Positions 62,643 through 64,000 of a stretch of DNA of 64,000 nucleotides are shown here, in pieces. The notes beneath the pieces are model-generated. The model made no database searches. It was not told where the DNA came from and saw nothing but the letters and a program-made list of their open reading frames with translations. Position 1 is the stretch's first letter, and every line of letters begins with the position of its first letter. The translations under genes were made by a program, and so were the position numbers. The DNA is taken from positions 10,554 through 74,553 of the forward strand of contig UQKC01000005.1 of assembly GCA_900541495.1 (NCBI GenBank), in the 5' to 3' direction. This DNA is from an uncultured Ruminococcus sp. (GTDB lineage: Bacteria; Bacillota; Clostridia; Oscillospirales; Ruminococcaceae).

Positions 62643-62671
62643 ATTATATAACAGATGTTATATAATGTCAA
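62643..62671 (-). promoter_or_regulatory. TetR operon promoter with overlapping palindromic operator
   Basis: Minus strand TTGACA (62671-62666), 17 bp, TATAAT (62648-62643). A 24-bp palindrome, ATTATATAACA-GA-TGTTATATAAT arms at 62643-62653 and 62656-62666, fills the promoter. A weaker ATGTT...AACAT repeat lies at 62627-62640. Confidence 0.82.
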
Positions 62672-62748
62672 GAGTAAATTTGATATAATTTTTGTAAAAA
62701 TCTCTTGCAATAGCAGCTGTGATGTGGTATAATAATATAGTTAGTTAA

Positions 62749-62823
62749 GCCTCCTTAGTTAAATGGATATAATAAACCCCTCCTAAGGGTTAGTTGTGAG
62801 TTCGATTCTCGCAGGGGGTGCCA
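62749..62823 (+). tRNA. tRNA-Arg (CCT anticodon)
   Basis: Cloverleaf with acceptor GCCTCCT/AGGGGGT (G1-U72 and one internal G-U), anticodon stem AACCC/GGGTT around loop CTCCTAA (anticodon CCT), T-arm GTGAG-TTCGATT-CTCGC and encoded CCA. Phage lysis genes begin 120 bp downstream, so its 3' end may be a phage attachment site. Confidence 0.95.
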
Positions 62824-62901
62824 ATGAAATTCGACAATAATATAAATATAATAGTATGGACGAATTGTATAATTATACTGTCAGCAAAAGTATAAAAGCA
62901 A

Positions 62902-62938
62902 AAACCTCCCACTCCGAGAAAATCAGAGTGGGAGGTTT
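62902..62938 (-). terminator. Terminator of the phage lysis genes
   Basis: A 13-bp perfect stem, AAACCTCCCACTC (62902-62914) with GAGTGGGAGGTTT (62926-62938); minus-strand TTGCTTTTATAC follows. Confidence 0.88.
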
Positions 62939-62943
62939 GCTTT

Positions 62944-63378
62944 TTATTTGTCACTTCCGTTATCACCTTTATCACGGAGAGCCTGCAAAGCCTTTTTGAG
63001 AAACGTAGGGTAAGGCATACCCATAAGACCGACATTTTCAAAGAGCGACAACCCTTCATTGCCTATGAAGAACAGTATCACAGCCGTGCGAACATAGCTT
63101 GCACCCATAGCATCATCAAGCAGGACAGCAAGCCATACGATAAGAATAATTACGCCTTTCTTGCAAAGCCCCTTGAACCCTGCCTTAGACGATAAAGTGC
63201 CGCTGTCCGTCTTGTTTGACCTGTGCCATATCAGAGCGACAAGCACCCCCGTTATGTAGTCAGCCACCATCATTGCCACAAGGACTTTGAGTGCGCTGTC
63301 CCAACCGCCGAGCGCGTTTGCAATAACACTTCCGGCCGCCGCAATAAAAGCCAAAAATGCGTTTTTATATCCTGTCAT
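62944..63378 (-). CDS. Phage holin, Phage_holin_4 type
   Basis: The 144-residue product has three to four membrane helices and the family pattern LVAMMVADYITGVLVALIWHRSNKTDSGTLSSKAGFKGLCKKGVIIL-like region, with FFIGNEGLSLFENVGLMGMPYP. Holins form membrane holes that release endolysin. It follows the amidase gene by 2 bp and GGTGAGG precedes its ATG. Together they form a lysis cassette. Confidence 0.88.
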   Translation of the reverse strand: MTGYKNAFLAFIAAAGSVIANALGGWDSALKVLVAMMVADYITGVLVALIWHRSNKTDSGTLSSKAGFKGLCKKGVIILIVWLAVLLDDAMGASYVRTAVILFFIGNEGLSLFENVGLMGMPYPTFLKKALQALRDKGDNGSDK

Positions 63379-63380
63379 AT

Positions 63381-64000
63381 TTACCTCACCTTCTCGGTAT
63401 ATTTAAGCGAGATCCAGCCATCTCTGCGCTTTGCGTAGGATTTCAGCAGACCCCACTTGTATCCGTTTACGTTTTTTTCTTCGATAATCGTATAGACTTC
63501 GCCCTTTTTAACCTTGTTTACAACCGCATAGCTTGTCCCCGCATCCTTCCGAACGTTAAGCTCGGTGTCGGTAATGCGCACCTTGCAGGGGAGTTCCTGC
63601 ACGTTCTTCACCCCCATTACCACCGAAACCGCCGCCTTAAACCCTGCCCAGCGAGCGTTTGCAACATCAGCAACCTGATACTTCGTCGGCACAAACCATA
63701 AAGGACATTGCTTGCCCGTCACATCATAGTGCCGTATCAGATCATCAACGCCTAAACCATACTTTTTAAGCAGATAAGCGCAAAGCTCAATCGCCGATTT
63801 TGCCGTTGCATCGGTAAACTTACCCGTTGCATCGGGGTGACAGCACTCTATTGAGATGCTGTAAGAGTTGGCCGAGTTTGAGCAGTAAGCGACCTCATTT
63901 TCGGGTACACATCGCAAAATTTCACCCTTCAAGCCTATGATGTAATGCGAAGAAACATATCTCCCACCGTTCTTCTGATTTTCAAAATAGTTTCTGTTTG
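63381..64000 (-). CDS. Phage N-acetylmuramoyl-L-alanine amidase (Amidase_2) with C-terminal SH3 domain, partial
   Basis: The frame is open to the right edge, so the N terminus lies outside the window. Visible parts are SSHYIIGLKGEILRCVPENEVAYCSNSANSYSISIE and IRHYDVTGKQCP (Zn-site histidine and Cys of the T7-lysozyme-like fold), followed by a C-terminal SH3b wall-binding domain (ELNVRKDAGTSYAVVNKVKKG, WGLLKSYAKRRDGWISLKY). It is likely the endolysin of a prophage. Confidence 0.9.
   Translation of the reverse strand, partial: NRNYFENQKNGGRYVSSHYIIGLKGEILRCVPENEVAYCSNSANSYSISIECCHPDATGKFTDATAKSAIELCAYLLKKYGLGVDDLIRHYDVTGKQCPLWFVPTKYQVADVANARWAGFKAAVSVVMGVKNVQELPCKVRITDTELNVRKDAGTSYAVVNKVKKGEVYTIIEEKNVNGYKWGLLKSYAKRRDGWISLKYTEKVR

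Noticed and set aside
62790..63059. Minus-strand frame of 89 codons ending in CENRTHN
   Set aside because: It runs through the tRNA-Arg gene and overlaps the holin in another frame; such frames across tRNA 3' ends are a known artefact.

Overview
The window looks like a chromosomal segment of a low-to-mid-GC anaerobic Clostridia relative, most plausibly a Ruminococcus-like member of the Oscillospiraceae. The support is a GH94 cellobiose phosphorylase, a spoIIR sporulation gene, CIRCE-controlled groESL, AGGAGG-type ribosome binding sites with occasional TTG/GTG starts, a PurO-type IMP cyclohydrolase beside a stand-alone AICAR formyltransferase, and many surface lipoproteins with acidic Thr/Ser/Glu linkers. 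The genus is inferred; no 16S rRNA gene is present.

Layout. 1-4925 (+): str operon rpsL-rpsG-fusA-tuf. 5091-5261 (-): small 2[4Fe-4S] ferredoxin. 5390-16472 (+): a long purine run, purE-purC-purF-like-purF-purM-purN-methyltransferase-purO-AICARFT-(repeats, lipoprotein)-purD, preceded by a leader holding an intrinsic terminator and a possible leader peptide. purL, purB, purK and purA are not here. 16641-25484: TrxB-like reductase, AI-2E-family exporter, nadA, a hairpin-rich gap, nitroreductase, Fe-alcohol dehydrogenase and pcrA. 25630-30720 (-): shikimate run aroF-aroB-aroA-aroC plus a DUF4364 regulator-like gene. 30800-37376: LRR lipoprotein, rplM-rpsI, a rhodanese-TtcA fusion, azlCD, and a deletion scar joining a broken alpha/beta hydrolase to a broken LytTR regulator, followed by its DUF3021 partner and a small ORF. 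37390-49890: secreted LRR/Fn3 protein, M20 amidohydrolase, a 1043-residue GHL10-like/amidase_3 cell-wall protein, a second Fe-ADH, a PrsA-like lipoprotein, a GNAT acetyltransferase and a very large polytopic membrane protein. 50054-62612: cellobiose phosphorylase under an operator-bearing promoter, a CheW protein carrying a zinc-binding CZB insert, rpsF-ssb-rpsR, groESL, pgk, spoIIR, tRNA-Thr, a palindromic MITE-like element, ilvE, and a CPBP protease with its TetR repressor. 62749-64000: tRNA-Arg followed by holin and amidase lysis genes, probably the edge of a prophage running off the window.

Most genes are housekeeping. The points of most interest are the purE leader, the PurF paralog lacking its glutaminase cysteine, the CheW-CZB and rhodanese-TtcA architectures, the hydrolase/LytTR deletion scar, the sORF/hairpin region near 37.2 kb, the 163-bp palindromic element, and a short repeat family that follows stop codons. 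I saw no CRISPR array, rRNA gene, transposase or clear defence system.
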